Source of the DNA: Paraburkholderia sp. Ac-20340
Lineage (GTDB): Bacteria > Pseudomonadota > Gammaproteobacteria > Burkholderiales > Burkholderiaceae
NCBI RefSeq assembly: GCF_017104965.1
Contig: NZ_JAAGPR010000001.1
Span: 62,001-126,000 of the forward strand
Length of the DNA: 64,000 nt
Reading direction: 5' to 3'
Part shown: one piece after another, positions 16,840-25,321 of the stretch
Layout of the letters: each line of letters opens with the position of its first letter
Numbering within the stretch: position 1 is the first letter of the stretch
The notes under the pieces: model-generated
Told to the model about the DNA's origin: nothing
Seen by the model: the letters and a program-made list of their open reading frames with translations, nothing else
Database searches by the model: none
Program-made: the position numbers and the translations under genes

Positions 16840-18069
16840 TCAGGCCTGCGTGTTTGAGAACACCATGCATACTGGACTGCCCGATTTTTCGACGAAACCG
16901 GTAGGCGCGAGGCGACCGGTATGCGAGTCGATCTCGAAGGCAACGATGGTGTCGCTGTCCTCGTTGAGCGCGTACATGAAACGGCCGTCCGGTGTGCTTG
17001 TCATGAAGCGGGGTGTTTTGCCTAGCGAAGGTTCGGCGTTCACGAAACGCAGATGTCCGTTTGCGGGATCGATGCTGAAGACCGCGATACTGTCGTCGCC
17101 GCGATTCGAGGCGTAGACGAAGCGGCCACTGCGATCCACCTCGATTTCCGATGCACGACTGTTGCCTGTATACGTGTCAGGCAGGCTGGAGAGCACCTGC
17201 AGTGGCGTGAGTGCGCCCGTCGTCACGTCATAACGGTACGAGGTCACCGTCGAATCGAGTTCGTTGATAACCCACGCGTATGCACCACTGGGGTGGAACG
17301 CGATGTGGCGCGGCCCAGCGCCTTCGCGGGACTCTACGAAGGGTTGCGCCGCAGGCGTGAGCGTGCCGTTCTCGAAGCGGAACGAGAATGTGCGGTCGAG
17401 TCCCTTGTCGGGGACGATCACGAAGCGCCCGGCCGGATCGAACGGGTTGAAGTGCGGTTTCGCCTGCTTTTGCTCGATGCGGTGTGGGCCAATCGGGCCA
17501 TCGAGCTTGACAAGTTGTGTGAGCGGCTGGAGCGAGCCGTCGGCGGCAATCGGCAGTACGGCGAGACTCGCGCCAATGTGATTCGACACCACCACGTAGC
17601 GCCCGCTCGGATCGATCGCCAGATGCACCGGGTTTTTGCCCTCGGTGCTCTGCCGGTTCAGAAACGTCAACTTGCCGGTGGCCCTGTCGACCTTGAACGC
17701 GCTGATGTCGCTCAGGTCCCCGTGCACCGTGTAAAGCCGCTCACCATCGCGCGAGAGCGCAAGGAACGATGGGTTGACGAGATCCTTCACGAGCTGGACG
17801 AGCGTGAGTGCGCCGGTCTGGGTATCAACGCGATACACGCTGATGCCATCTCCGCGGGCGTTGCGTTCTCGCGTGGTACGCGAGCCGACATAAGCAAACA
17901 TGGGGTTCATTCCTTTTAAAGCGATTTGGCCATGGGCCGTTTCAGCGGATAGAGCCGGCAATTGAAAGCATCCCGAAACCACGATCGCAGTCAGCGATAA
18001 CGTTCTCTGGATAAATTCGCGTCGCCCCAACTGAGGCCCGCTGGTCGCATCGTCGCCGGCTTTCTCCAT
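16840..18069 (-). CDS. Exported lactonase-family beta-propeller protein
   Basis: A 409-residue protein of the 6-phosphogluconolactonase-like (Pgl/YbhE) seven-bladed propeller family, with repeated units such as HLAIDPSGRYVVVSN, HIAFHPSGAYAWVIN and RFMTSTPDGRFMYALN. The N-terminus has GRREFIQRTLSLTAIVVSG, a twin-arginine signal, with a possible lipobox at VSGC. Periplasmic, folded export is therefore likely, unlike the cytoplasmic housekeeping enzyme. The start at 18069 has GGAG upstream; the longer frame upstream runs through the aconitase promoter. It is the first gene of the lactonase-MFS-porin operon, divergent from aconitase by 76 nt. Hydrolysis of an extracytoplasmic lactone is inference. 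Confidence 0.85.
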   Translation of the reverse strand: MEKAGDDATSGPQLGRREFIQRTLSLTAIVVSGCFQLPALSAETAHGQIALKGMNPMFAYVGSRTTRERNARGDGISVYRVDTQTGALTLVQLVKDLVNPSFLALSRDGERLYTVHGDLSDISAFKVDRATGKLTFLNRQSTEGKNPVHLAIDPSGRYVVVSNHIGASLAVLPIAADGSLQPLTQLVKLDGPIGPHRIEQKQAKPHFNPFDPAGRFVIVPDKGLDRTFSFRFENGTLTPAAQPFVESREGAGPRHIAFHPSGAYAWVINELDSTVTSYRYDVTTGALTPLQVLSSLPDTYTGNSRASEIEVDRSGRFVYASNRGDDSIAVFSIDPANGHLRFVNAEPSLGKTPRFMTSTPDGRFMYALNEDSDTIVAFEIDSHTGRLAPTGFVEKSGSPVCMVFSNTQA

Positions 18070-18145
18070 GGTCGTCTCCGGATTGTTATGTTTGGGGTTT
18101 TCACTATGATTGCATTTTGTCCTGGAAAAGTGCAAAAATACAGTC

Positions 18146-20770
18146 ATGGAAAACACTGACACCCCACTGACCGGCCACCTCGATGTCGCCGGGGCCCGCT
18201 TGCGGTATGTCGATCTGCCGGCGATGTTCGGCGCGAAGCTCGGCGAGTTGCCCTTCGTGCTGCGACTGCTGCTCGAGAACGTCATCCGCAACACGGACGG
18301 CGATGAACGCCGCGCCGCGGTCGACGCCATCCTCGCGTGGTGCGAGCGCGGCACGAGCGAACACGAAATCGCGTATCAGCCCAATCGCGTGCTGATGCAC
18401 GACACGACCAGCACGCCCGCGCTGGTCGATATCGCGGCAATGCGCGATGCACTGGCCGAGGCCGGCGCCAACCCTGCTGCGCTCAATCCGGTGCTGCCGG
18501 TCGATTCGTCGGTCGATCACTCGCTCGCCGTGGAATATTTCGGCAAGCAAAACGCTGCGCCAGAGAATCTCGCTCTGGAACTGCGCCGCAACGCTGAGCG
18601 TTACCGCTTTCTGCGCTGGGCATCGAAGGCGCTTACAGGCGTGCGGATTCACCCGCCTGGCACGGGCATCATGCATACGATCAACCTGGAGCAACTGGCG
18701 ACGGTGGTCACGCGCGTCGAGCGCGAAGGGCAGACGTGGGCGGTGCCTGACACGATGATCGGCACGGACAGCCACACGCCGATGATTAACGGCATCGGCG
18801 TGCTGGGGTGGGGTGTTGGCGGCCTCGAAGCGCAGACGGTCATGTTCGGTATGCCGGTCATGCAGCGCATTCCCGATGTGATCGGCGTGCGGCTTACGGG
18901 CGCGCTCAAGCCTGGCGTGCTGGCGACGGATCTTGCGCTGACGGTCACGCAACGGCTGCGCGCGATTGGCGTGTCGGGTGAGTTTGTCGAATACTTTGGT
19001 CCCGGCGTTTCGACCTTGAGCGCAGGCGATCGCGCGGTGGTTGCCAACATGGCGCCGGAATATGGCGCGTCGACCGGTTTTTTTGCGGTGGATGAACGCA
19101 CGCTCGACTACCTGCGCGCGACGAATCGCAACGAAGACGCCATACAACTCGTCGAGTCGTTCACGCGCGCGGCGGGGCTTTGGTTCGATCCCGACGCGAC
19201 GCCGCGCTACACACGCACGATCGAGATCGAGCTGGCGAGTATCGGCATGCATGTGGCCGGGCCGCGCCGACCGCAGGATCTGCTCGATTACACGGCGCTA
19301 CCGGCAACGCTGGCGACGCTTGATTTCCAGCCCGCAACACCTAATGTGCGCATGCCGCGCCATCCTGTGGCGATCGCTGCCATCACGAGCTGCACGAACA
19401 CGTCCGATCCAGCCTTGTTGATTGCAGCCGGCCTGGTAGCGCGCAAGGCGCGCGCGAAAGGGCTGAACGTGCCGGAGTGGATCAAGACTTCGCTTGCGCC
19501 GGGCTCGCCCGCCGCAGCCACGTACCTCGCACGTGTCGGGCTGCTCGACGACCTCGCGGCGGTGGGCTTCGATATCGTCGGTTATGGCTGCACGACCTGC
19601 ATTGGCAATTCGGGGCCGCTTACGGAGAGCGTGCGCGCGGCGCAAGCGGAAGGCAGCATTTATCCGGTGGCAGTGCTGTCTGGCAACCGCAATTTCGCGG
19701 GCCGCATTCACCCCGATCTGGATCTGGGCTTCATCATGTCGCCACCGCTCGTGATCGCGTTTGCGCTTGCGGGCAATGCGGAAGTGGATTTGAGCCGCGA
19801 ACCGGTGCAGATTGCGGCTGACGGTACGCCGGTGTTTCTGGCCGACCTGTGGCCCACGCGAGAAGAAGTGGCGTCGCTGGTGGCGCAATCGGCCGATCCG
19901 GAAGACTATCCGCGGGCGTTTGCTGTGGCGAGTCAGAATCCCGCATGGCACGACCTGGACGCGCCGTCTTCGGCTCGATTCCCATGGGATGCGGACTCGA
20001 CTGCGCTGCGGCGGCCGCCGTTCGCCGCTGCCGACCAGGGCAGCCAGCTCGGCAGCTATCGCGCGTATCCCCTGCTTGTTCTCGGCGATGACATCACCAC
20101 CGACCACATCTCGCCTGCCAGTGCGATCCCGAAGGACAGCTTCGTGGCCGACTTCCTCGTCTCCCGCGGCGACGATCGCGACGATCTGAACGTGTTCGCT
20201 TCACGGCGCGGCAACTGGGAAGTGATGATGCGCGCAGCGTTCTATAACAAGACGCTGTTGAACCGTCTCAAGCCCGGCATGCCGGTTGCCCACACGCTGC
20301 ATGTGCCGAGCGGCGACGTGATGCCGATCTTCGAGGCTGCACAACGTTACGCCGATGCAGGCGACTCAGTTGTGCTGGTGGCGGGAGAGCGTTACGGCAC
20401 GGGATCGTCGCGCGACTGGGCCGCGAAGGGCCAGCGTTTGCTGGGTATTCGCGCGGTGCTTGCTGCGAGCTTTGAGCGAATCCACCGCTCGAACCTCATC
20501 GGCATGGGTATTCTGCCGCTGCGCTTCGCGCCGGGCACCCATCCGGATACGCTCGCGCTCGGGCCGGGTGATATGCTCGACGTCCAGGCGGACGCCGCGA
20601 CGATTTCACCGCGTTGCACGGTGCCGGTACGCATCGTGCGCGCCGATGGCCGTATCGAGGCCATCGACGTGCGCGCCGCCGTGGAAACGCAGCTCGAATG
20701 CAGATTATTGCGCTCGGGTGGCGTGATTCCGCTGATCCTGCAAAACACACTCGCAGCAGGGGGCCGTTGA
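18146..20770 (+). CDS. acnA: Aconitate hydratase, AcnA type
   Basis: An 874-residue [4Fe-4S] enzyme interconverting citrate, cis-aconitate and isocitrate. Visible landmarks are GTDSHTPMINGIGVLGWGVGGLEAQTVM, the cluster cysteines in TSCTNTS and CTTCIGNSG, and the swivelling domain GERYGTGSSRDWAAKG. The sequence follows AcnA rather than AcnD or AcnB order. Start ATG 18146 is preferred; an upstream TTG (18110) adds twelve atypical residues. Neither has a strong ribosome site. The location beside a GntR regulator and divergent from lactonase/MFS/porin genes suggests a dedicated catabolic copy rather than the TCA-cycle housekeeping gene; that is inference. Confidence 0.92.
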   Translation: MENTDTPLTGHLDVAGARLRYVDLPAMFGAKLGELPFVLRLLLENVIRNTDGDERRAAVDAILAWCERGTSEHEIAYQPNRVLMHDTTSTPALVDIAAMRDALAEAGANPAALNPVLPVDSSVDHSLAVEYFGKQNAAPENLALELRRNAERYRFLRWASKALTGVRIHPPGTGIMHTINLEQLATVVTRVEREGQTWAVPDTMIGTDSHTPMINGIGVLGWGVGGLEAQTVMFGMPVMQRIPDVIGVRLTGALKPGVLATDLALTVTQRLRAIGVSGEFVEYFGPGVSTLSAGDRAVVANMAPEYGASTGFFAVDERTLDYLRATNRNEDAIQLVESFTRAAGLWFDPDATPRYTRTIEIELASIGMHVAGPRRPQDLLDYTALPATLATLDFQPATPNVRMPRHPVAIAAITSCTNTSDPALLIAAGLVARKARAKGLNVPEWIKTSLAPGSPAAATYLARVGLLDDLAAVGFDIVGYGCTTCIGNSGPLTESVRAAQAEGSIYPVAVLSGNRNFAGRIHPDLDLGFIMSPPLVIAFALAGNAEVDLSREPVQIAADGTPVFLADLWPTREEVASLVAQSADPEDYPRAFAVASQNPAWHDLDAPSSARFPWDADSTALRRPPFAAADQGSQLGSYRAYPLLVLGDDITTDHISPASAIPKDSFVADFLVSRGDDRDDLNVFASRRGNWEVMMRAAFYNKTLLNRLKPGMPVAHTLHVPSGDVMPIFEAAQRYADAGDSVVLVAGERYGTGSSRDWAAKGQRLLGIRAVLAASFERIHRSNLIGMGILPLRFAPGTHPDTLALGPGDMLDVQADAATISPRCTVPVRIVRADGRIEAIDVRAAVETQLECRLLRSGGVIPLILQNTLAAGGR

Positions 20771-21696
20771 CGAAGCCCTTCGCCGCGTGGCTGGCTGAGA
20801 AAATGATCGACCGATCCATTGCGACACAGATTATCGACCTGATCCGCACCGAGGGCATGGAGGCCGGCGCGCATCTGCCCGCGCAGATGCTTGCCGACCG
20901 CCTGCGCGTATCGCGCTCGCCGGTGAACGAAGCGCTTGCGCTGCTCCACGAGAAGGGCGTGCTCACGCGCGAAAAGAATCGCGGCTTTTTTGTGGCGCGG
21001 CCGGTGATCGCATCGCTGTCCGACGTGGTGGACGAACTCGGTCTTTCTGAAACCGATCTTGTCACGCGGGTGTATTTCCAGATCGCCGACGATCGCCTCA
21101 AAGGTGAGCTGCCCGATACGTTTTCGGAGCAGTTGATCCGCACGCGTTACGGTCTTACGAGCGGGCAACTGACCACGGTGCTCGGACGCATCGCGCAGGA
21201 AGGCTGGGCCGAGCGCAAGCCTGGGTACGGCTGGGAGTTTTCGCCGATGCTCACGACGCCGGACAGCCTGCTCAAGTCGTATCGCCTGCGCCTCGCGCTG
21301 GAGCCGGCCGCCTTGCTGGAGCCGGGTTACAAGCTCGATCGCAAGGTGCTCGAACGCTGCCGCGACGTGGAAAAGCATCTACTCGCAGGTGGCATCGAGA
21401 CCGATACCGCGGACCAGCTTCATGAACGCGGCGTGCGTTTTCACGAATCACTGGTCGAGGCGTCGGGCAACAGCTTTTTCATCGACACCGTCCGGCGCGT
21501 GAATCGCGTGCGGCGGCTGCTTTCCTATCGCTCGATGCAGCATCGCGAGCGCTATGCCGAACACGCGAAGCAGCATCTTCATGTGCTCGAATTGCTGGAG
21601 AAGGAGCGCAACGAGGAAGCGTCGGAAGAACTGCGCCAGCATTTGCTGCATACGCTCGACGCACTGTCGAATATCCGCGAGATTTTTGAACCCTGA
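20767..21696 (+). CDS. GntR-type regulator with two winged helices
   Basis: A 309-residue regulator whose TTG start overlaps the acnA stop (TTGA, 20767-20770), with AGGGGG just upstream; ATG 20803 is the alternative. The first winged helix is the GntR type (IDLIRTEGMEAGAHLPAQMLADRLRVSRSPVNEALALL). A second winged-helix-like segment follows (TDLVTRVYFQIADDRLKGELP...YGLTSGQLTTVLGRIAQEGW). A helical FCD-like ligand domain (YRLRLALEPAALL...HERGVRFHESLVEASGN...HLHVLELLEKE) completes it. It probably senses an organic acid and controls the aconitase and/or lactonase units. The tandem wHTH is unlike standard 220-residue FadR/FCD proteins. Confidence 0.87.
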   Translation: MTKPFAAWLAEKMIDRSIATQIIDLIRTEGMEAGAHLPAQMLADRLRVSRSPVNEALALLHEKGVLTREKNRGFFVARPVIASLSDVVDELGLSETDLVTRVYFQIADDRLKGELPDTFSEQLIRTRYGLTSGQLTTVLGRIAQEGWAERKPGYGWEFSPMLTTPDSLLKSYRLRLALEPAALLEPGYKLDRKVLERCRDVEKHLLAGGIETDTADQLHERGVRFHESLVEASGNSFFIDTVRRVNRVRRLLSYRSMQHRERYAEHAKQHLHVLELLEKERNEEASEELRQHLLHTLDALSNIREIFEP

Positions 21697-21730
21697 AATG
21701 GCGCCCGGCATGCGGCGTCGCCTACACATT

Positions 21731-22465
21731 ATGAAAATCGATTCCGCTGTCGTTAAGGCTTTTGCGCCCACAGGCGTGCTGCGCGCGTCTATCAATCTTG
21801 GCAACCCGATTCTGGCAAACCGTGATCCTGCCACGGGCGAACCGTTTGGGGTGTCGGTCGATCTCGCGCGCGATTTCGCGGCGCATCTGGGTTTGCCGCT
21901 TGAGCTGGTCGTGTTTGACGCCGCTGGCAAGTCGGTCGAAGCCGTGAGCGACGAGCGCGCAGATTTCGGCTTTTTCGCGGTCGATCCAAAACGAGGCGAA
22001 ACCATCGCTTTCACCGCGCCTTATGTGCTGATCGAAGGTTTCTATCTCGTTCGCGAGGATTCGCCAGTTCGCACCAACGCCGACGTCGACGCTGCGCACA
22101 ATCGCGTGGCCGTTGGCAAGGGCAGTGCCTACGATCTGTTCCTTACGCGCGAACTGAAGGCCGCGCAGATCGTTCGTGCTCCGACATCGCCAACGGTCGT
22201 AAAGACTTTCATCGAACAGGACCTTGAGGTGGCTGCGGGTGTGAAGCAGCAATTGCAGGCCGATGCGGACCAGGTCGGCGGTCTGCGTCTGCTCGACGAA
22301 CGCTTCATGGTGATCCGGCAGGCGATGGGTGTTGCGCGCAGTCGCGGTGAGCAGGCGGCAAAAGTTCTTGCGGATTTCGTCGAGCAGAAGAAAGCATCGG
22401 GCTTCGTCGCCGAGGCGCTTGTGCGGCATGGAATTGAAGGCGCGTCGGTCGCACCGGGAGCTTGA
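21731..22465 (+). CDS. Family-3 solute-binding-like protein lacking a signal peptide
   Basis: 244 residues matching periplasmic amino-acid/organic-acid binding proteins: GVLRASINLGNPILANRDPATGEPFGVSVDLARDFAAHLGLPLELV, then FFAVDPKRGETIAFTAPYVLIEGFYLV and VAVGKGSAYDLFLTREL. No signal peptide or lipobox precedes the domain, and an upstream ATG at 21699 adds only an arginine-rich stretch. It follows the GntR gene by 34 nt, with no permease or ATPase gene nearby. It may be a cytoplasmic binding protein or enzyme-like relative (cyclohexadienyl dehydratases share this fold), or a carrier partner whose export signal was lost. Confidence 0.8.
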   Translation: MKIDSAVVKAFAPTGVLRASINLGNPILANRDPATGEPFGVSVDLARDFAAHLGLPLELVVFDAAGKSVEAVSDERADFGFFAVDPKRGETIAFTAPYVLIEGFYLVREDSPVRTNADVDAAHNRVAVGKGSAYDLFLTRELKAAQIVRAPTSPTVVKTFIEQDLEVAAGVKQQLQADADQVGGLRLLDERFMVIRQAMGVARSRGEQAAKVLADFVEQKKASGFVAEALVRHGIEGASVAPGA

Positions 22466-22507
22466 GGGGCGTTGCCGCGAGTTACTGTTCGCCCGGACTA
22501 GTGCTGT

Positions 22508-22548
22508 ATCGAGCGGTTGAATCCGCCGGTGCAATGCTGCCGCTCGAT
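22508..22548 (+). terminator. Candidate terminator after the aconitase operon
   Basis: ATCGAGCGG and CCGCTCGAT form a perfect 9-bp stem with a 23-nt loop, followed by TGTTAAG. The loop is long and the T-run weak, so this is only a candidate transcript end for acnA-gntR-SBP. Confidence 0.3.
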
Positions 22549-22708
22549 TGTTAAGACGTGCGCTTTGCGAGCGGCAGTTCGTGGCCGATTACTGACTCAT
22601 GCGCTTGCATGACTGCGCCGATTGGTGAGAACAGGCGACCGACTCTGCCCGACCTTGAGGAGCTCTTCAATTGACCCGGAAGCGGTCGTTGGATGTAGCG
22701 AGACGACT

Positions 22709-22873
22709 CTAGACCAGATTCGCGATCTGCCTGCCATCGTCGCTCCAATGCGTTATTCGCCCACTATCAGGGTTCGCAAGCAGAAGTCCAAGAGGCTGGA
22801 GCAAAGTTTCGACAAAGCGAAAATTTTCCGGGAATGTACCCTTCAACAATATGGTCAGTATTGGTTTCGCCAT
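22709..22873 (-). CDS. Small hypothetical protein
   Basis: A possible 54-residue protein, MAKPILTILLKGTFPENFRF and onward, in a stretch whose base composition is lower in GC than the flanking genes. No family recognised and no strong ribosome site. It follows the 187-residue unknown ORF on the same strand at 75 nt. Coding status is uncertain. Confidence 0.3.
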   Translation of the reverse strand: MAKPILTILLKGTFPENFRFVETLLQPLGLLLANPDSGRITHWSDDGRQIANLV

Positions 22874-22948
22874 GGTGTTCGGTTGGCTGTTCACGGATGT
22901 CGTAGTAAGCGAGTCGTCGCGTGGCAATGTCGCTGCCTACTGCGTTAC

Positions 22949-23512
22949 CTAAGTGGTAGGCGCTGACTTCGATAGCGACAGCAGATAGTCGCCTCGGCCT
23001 TCGTCGTCGGTCCACGCGTCCGTTGCGTCATTGTCTACCCATGCTTCGTGCTCAAGGTTGCGCTTCAATCGCTTCCGGCCCGCCGAGACATCTTGGACCC
23101 ATGGCGTGGTTTCCAGTTGAACCCTGGTGACGAGCCAGTCAGTGAAGAGATCCGGCATCCCAGCAATTCGATGCAAGTGCTCCTTGTAAAAGAACGGATC
23201 TACTCCGATCCATATCTCACCTTCGACCCAATCTCCGCTGCGTACAAACCTCGGGGGCCTGGCCTCGCAAAAGACCTTGATTCCGAAGTCTATGGCCCAC
23301 ACCTCCGGCGTCGCAAAGATTACTTCTGCAATGACGTTGTAGACGGAAGCGTGTTTTCTCTCGCATTGCATTACACGCGTGGAAGAAGGCACAAGCGCCG
23401 AGCCATTGAATTCGAGGGCAAGTTTGTACGATTCCCCGACCTGAAAGTCACCGTAATTTCCGTCCTGGATAATCCACGAGTTAAGGCCGACGACGAGTTC
23501 GTTCACTTGCAC
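22949..23512 (-). CDS. Hypothetical protein (187 aa)
   Basis: An unrecognised soluble-looking protein with a GTG start and no clear Shine-Dalgarno. It begins VNELVVGLNSWIIQDGNYGD after the first two codons, is rich in aromatic and acidic residues, and has no membrane segment or signal peptide. The C-terminus is acidic (DNDATDAWTDDEGRGDYLLS). The composition is less GC-rich than the neighbours, and there is no operon partner other than the 54-codon frame downstream. These signs fit a lone accessory gene acquired by transfer. I assign no function. Confidence 0.55.
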   Translation of the reverse strand: MQVNELVVGLNSWIIQDGNYGDFQVGESYKLALEFNGSALVPSSTRVMQCERKHASVYNVIAEVIFATPEVWAIDFGIKVFCEARPPRFVRSGDWVEGEIWIGVDPFFYKEHLHRIAGMPDLFTDWLVTRVQLETTPWVQDVSAGRKRLKRNLEHEAWVDNDATDAWTDDEGRGDYLLSLSKSAPTT

Positions 23513-24082
23513 TGAATGGCTGATTTGATGGGACGATTGTACCTGTTGCGGCTGTAGCGACCGCGATGTCGTCTGGATAAGTCGATCGACGTCGATTGTT
23601 AGCGATCTACATGGCGCCGTCTAGTAAAGTCTTCTCCTCTACCGCATTCGCGACTATCAGGATATCGATCTTCGTTGCAAAAAATATATGCGTTTCATGA
23701 ATTTCGTACCCATCGGAAGTCGATGCGAGCCTATGAGCCTGCTATTGCATACCAGCGAAGAGTTCGGCGCACAGTCCGTCGCTATGGGCGGATGCGCGAT
23801 TGTCGAAGATTCGGGTCGCGATGACGAATGGATGATTGTGGCCGCATGCTCTCCAATACGCTTCCCCCGTGTCGCCCACAAGAACTGCTGGCCTCAATTT
23901 GCTGCAGTGCAAGATTCAGACTTAAGCGAACGAAGTTCAAAGTTAGATGAACCTCGACATTTAAAACAGCAGCAGATGCAAAATCACCCGCAGCAGGCCC
24001 GATCTGAGGTGTTTCTGACGTATTTTTGATGAACACAGCGCGCTCAAACGGGGTATTGTCGATGCAAAGACCAGGAGACGCC
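23513..24082. other. Long AT-richer intergenic region
   Basis: About 570 bp between the unknown ORF and the dioxygenase gene. A 113-codon plus-strand frame (23,688-24,029) has no family signature and no clear ribosome site, so I do not call it. The region probably holds the promoters of the two divergent genes. I see no repeat or tRNA. Confidence 0.4.
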
Positions 24083-25279
24083 ATGAATCTGCATCGCCCG
24101 CATTCGGAACTGAACCCGCGCAGCCTGCACTATCGCGAAGACACGTGTTCGCTGCGCGATTTCATCGACGTCGTGCAGGGCGGGCGCGATGCCGTGCGGC
24201 CCGCGCATGCGGCTGAATTGCGCGAGGATGTGCCGCTCTACGATTGCGCCGCGCTAAAGCACATGCTCGACGATGCGGCGCACCGCACGACCTTGCAGGA
24301 AGAATGGGCCGATGTGCTCGAACACGGCGCAGGCGTGTTCGTACTCAAGCGCGCTTACGCAGACACCACGCCAATCGATGCAGCCACTGCGGTATTCGAA
24401 GCGATCATTCACGACGAACGCGCTGCGGGTGGCGCAGCAGCCGATCACTTTGCGAAGGCCGGCGCGAACGATCGCATCTGGAATGCACAGCAAAAACTCT
24501 GTTTGCGCGCGCCCGAAGTGTTCGCGCGCTATTACGCCAATGCGATGCTGGTGGCCGCGTCCGAGGCGTGGCTCGGCCCGTGTTACCAGATGACCGCCCA
24601 GATCAATGTGGTGCGGCCAGGCGGCGCGGCGCAGCAGGCGCATCGCGATTATCACCTTGGGTTTCAGACCGTCGAGCAGGCGCAGCACTATCCGTCCCAC
24701 GTGCATAAGATGTCGCCGTTTCTCACCTTGCAGGGCGCGGTCGCGCACAGCGATATGCCCATCGAAAGCGGCCCGACTCAATTGCTACCGTTTTCGCAGC
24801 GTTATGCGCAAGGTTATCTGGCGTGGCGGCGACAGGACTTCCGCGATTATTTCGAGGCGCATCAGGTGCAATTGCCGCTGGAAAAGGGCGATGCGATCTT
24901 TTTCAATCCCGCGCTGTTTCATGCGGCCGGAGCAAACCGTACCGCCGACGTGCAGCGCATGGCGAATCTGCTGCAGGTTTCATCGGCATATGGAAGGGCG
25001 ATGGAATCGCTCGATCGCACGGCGATGTGCGAAACGCTCTATCCGGTGTTGATCGCACGCCTCGCCAGCGGCGAATTGACGGAGCCGGAAATGGACGCCG
25101 TGATCGCCTCCTGTGCCGAAGGTTATCCGTTCCCGACCAATCTCGATCGCGATCCGCCGCTGGGCGGTCTTGCGCCGCAAAGCCAGCAGGCGCTGCTTCG
25201 CCGGGCCTTGCTCGAATCGTGGAGCGAAGCGGCGTTTGTCGCAGCGATCCGGTTGCAGTCAGCGCGAAGGGACGCTTAA
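24083..25279 (+). CDS. Phytanoyl-CoA dioxygenase (PhyH)-like protein
   Basis: A 398-residue protein of the Fe(II)/2-oxoglutarate oxygenase superfamily. The HxD pair is visible in QAHRDYHLG and the distal histidine in NPALFHAAGANRT. RMANLLQVS, downstream, would supply the 2-oxoglutarate-binding region. AGGAGACGCC precedes ATG 24083; the in-frame start at 24026 lacks a ribosome site. PhyH-like enzymes hydroxylate small molecules or lipids; the substrate is unknown. It is followed 40 nt later by the palindromic operator of a MarR gene, so it is probably a separate transcript. Confidence 0.8.
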   Translation: MNLHRPHSELNPRSLHYREDTCSLRDFIDVVQGGRDAVRPAHAAELREDVPLYDCAALKHMLDDAAHRTTLQEEWADVLEHGAGVFVLKRAYADTTPIDAATAVFEAIIHDERAAGGAAADHFAKAGANDRIWNAQQKLCLRAPEVFARYYANAMLVAASEAWLGPCYQMTAQINVVRPGGAAQQAHRDYHLGFQTVEQAQHYPSHVHKMSPFLTLQGAVAHSDMPIESGPTQLLPFSQRYAQGYLAWRRQDFRDYFEAHQVQLPLEKGDAIFFNPALFHAAGANRTADVQRMANLLQVSSAYGRAMESLDRTAMCETLYPVLIARLASGELTEPEMDAVIASCAEGYPFPTNLDRDPPLGGLAPQSQQALLRRALLESWSEAAFVAAIRLQSARRDA

Positions 25280-25293
25280 GTTTAATACAGTCT

Positions 25294-25318
25294 ATATGTA
25301 CAGTTTAACTGTACATAT
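25294..25318. promoter_or_regulatory. Perfect 25-bp palindrome upstream of marR
   Basis: ATATGTACAGTT-T-AACTGTACATAT: two perfect 12-bp arms around one base, ending 3 bp before the first possible ATG of the MarR gene and 15 bp before the second. The size, symmetry and position fit a MarR-family dimer operator overlapping the core promoter. Confidence 0.75.
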
Positions 25319-25321
25319 GAT

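Noticed and set aside
15380..17116. 578-codon plus-strand open frame opposite the MFS and lactonase genes
   Set aside because: It is the reverse complement of well-supported genes, rich in Arg/His/Gln/Glu as expected of antisense of high-GC coding DNA, and has no domain signature.
18110..18145. Earlier TTG start for aconitase
   Set aside because: Adds residues unlike the family and has no ribosome site; ATG 18146 fits better.
23688..24029. 113-codon plus-strand frame before the dioxygenase gene
   Set aside because: No family, no ribosome site, and a Gln/His-rich low-quality C-terminus; probably non-coding.
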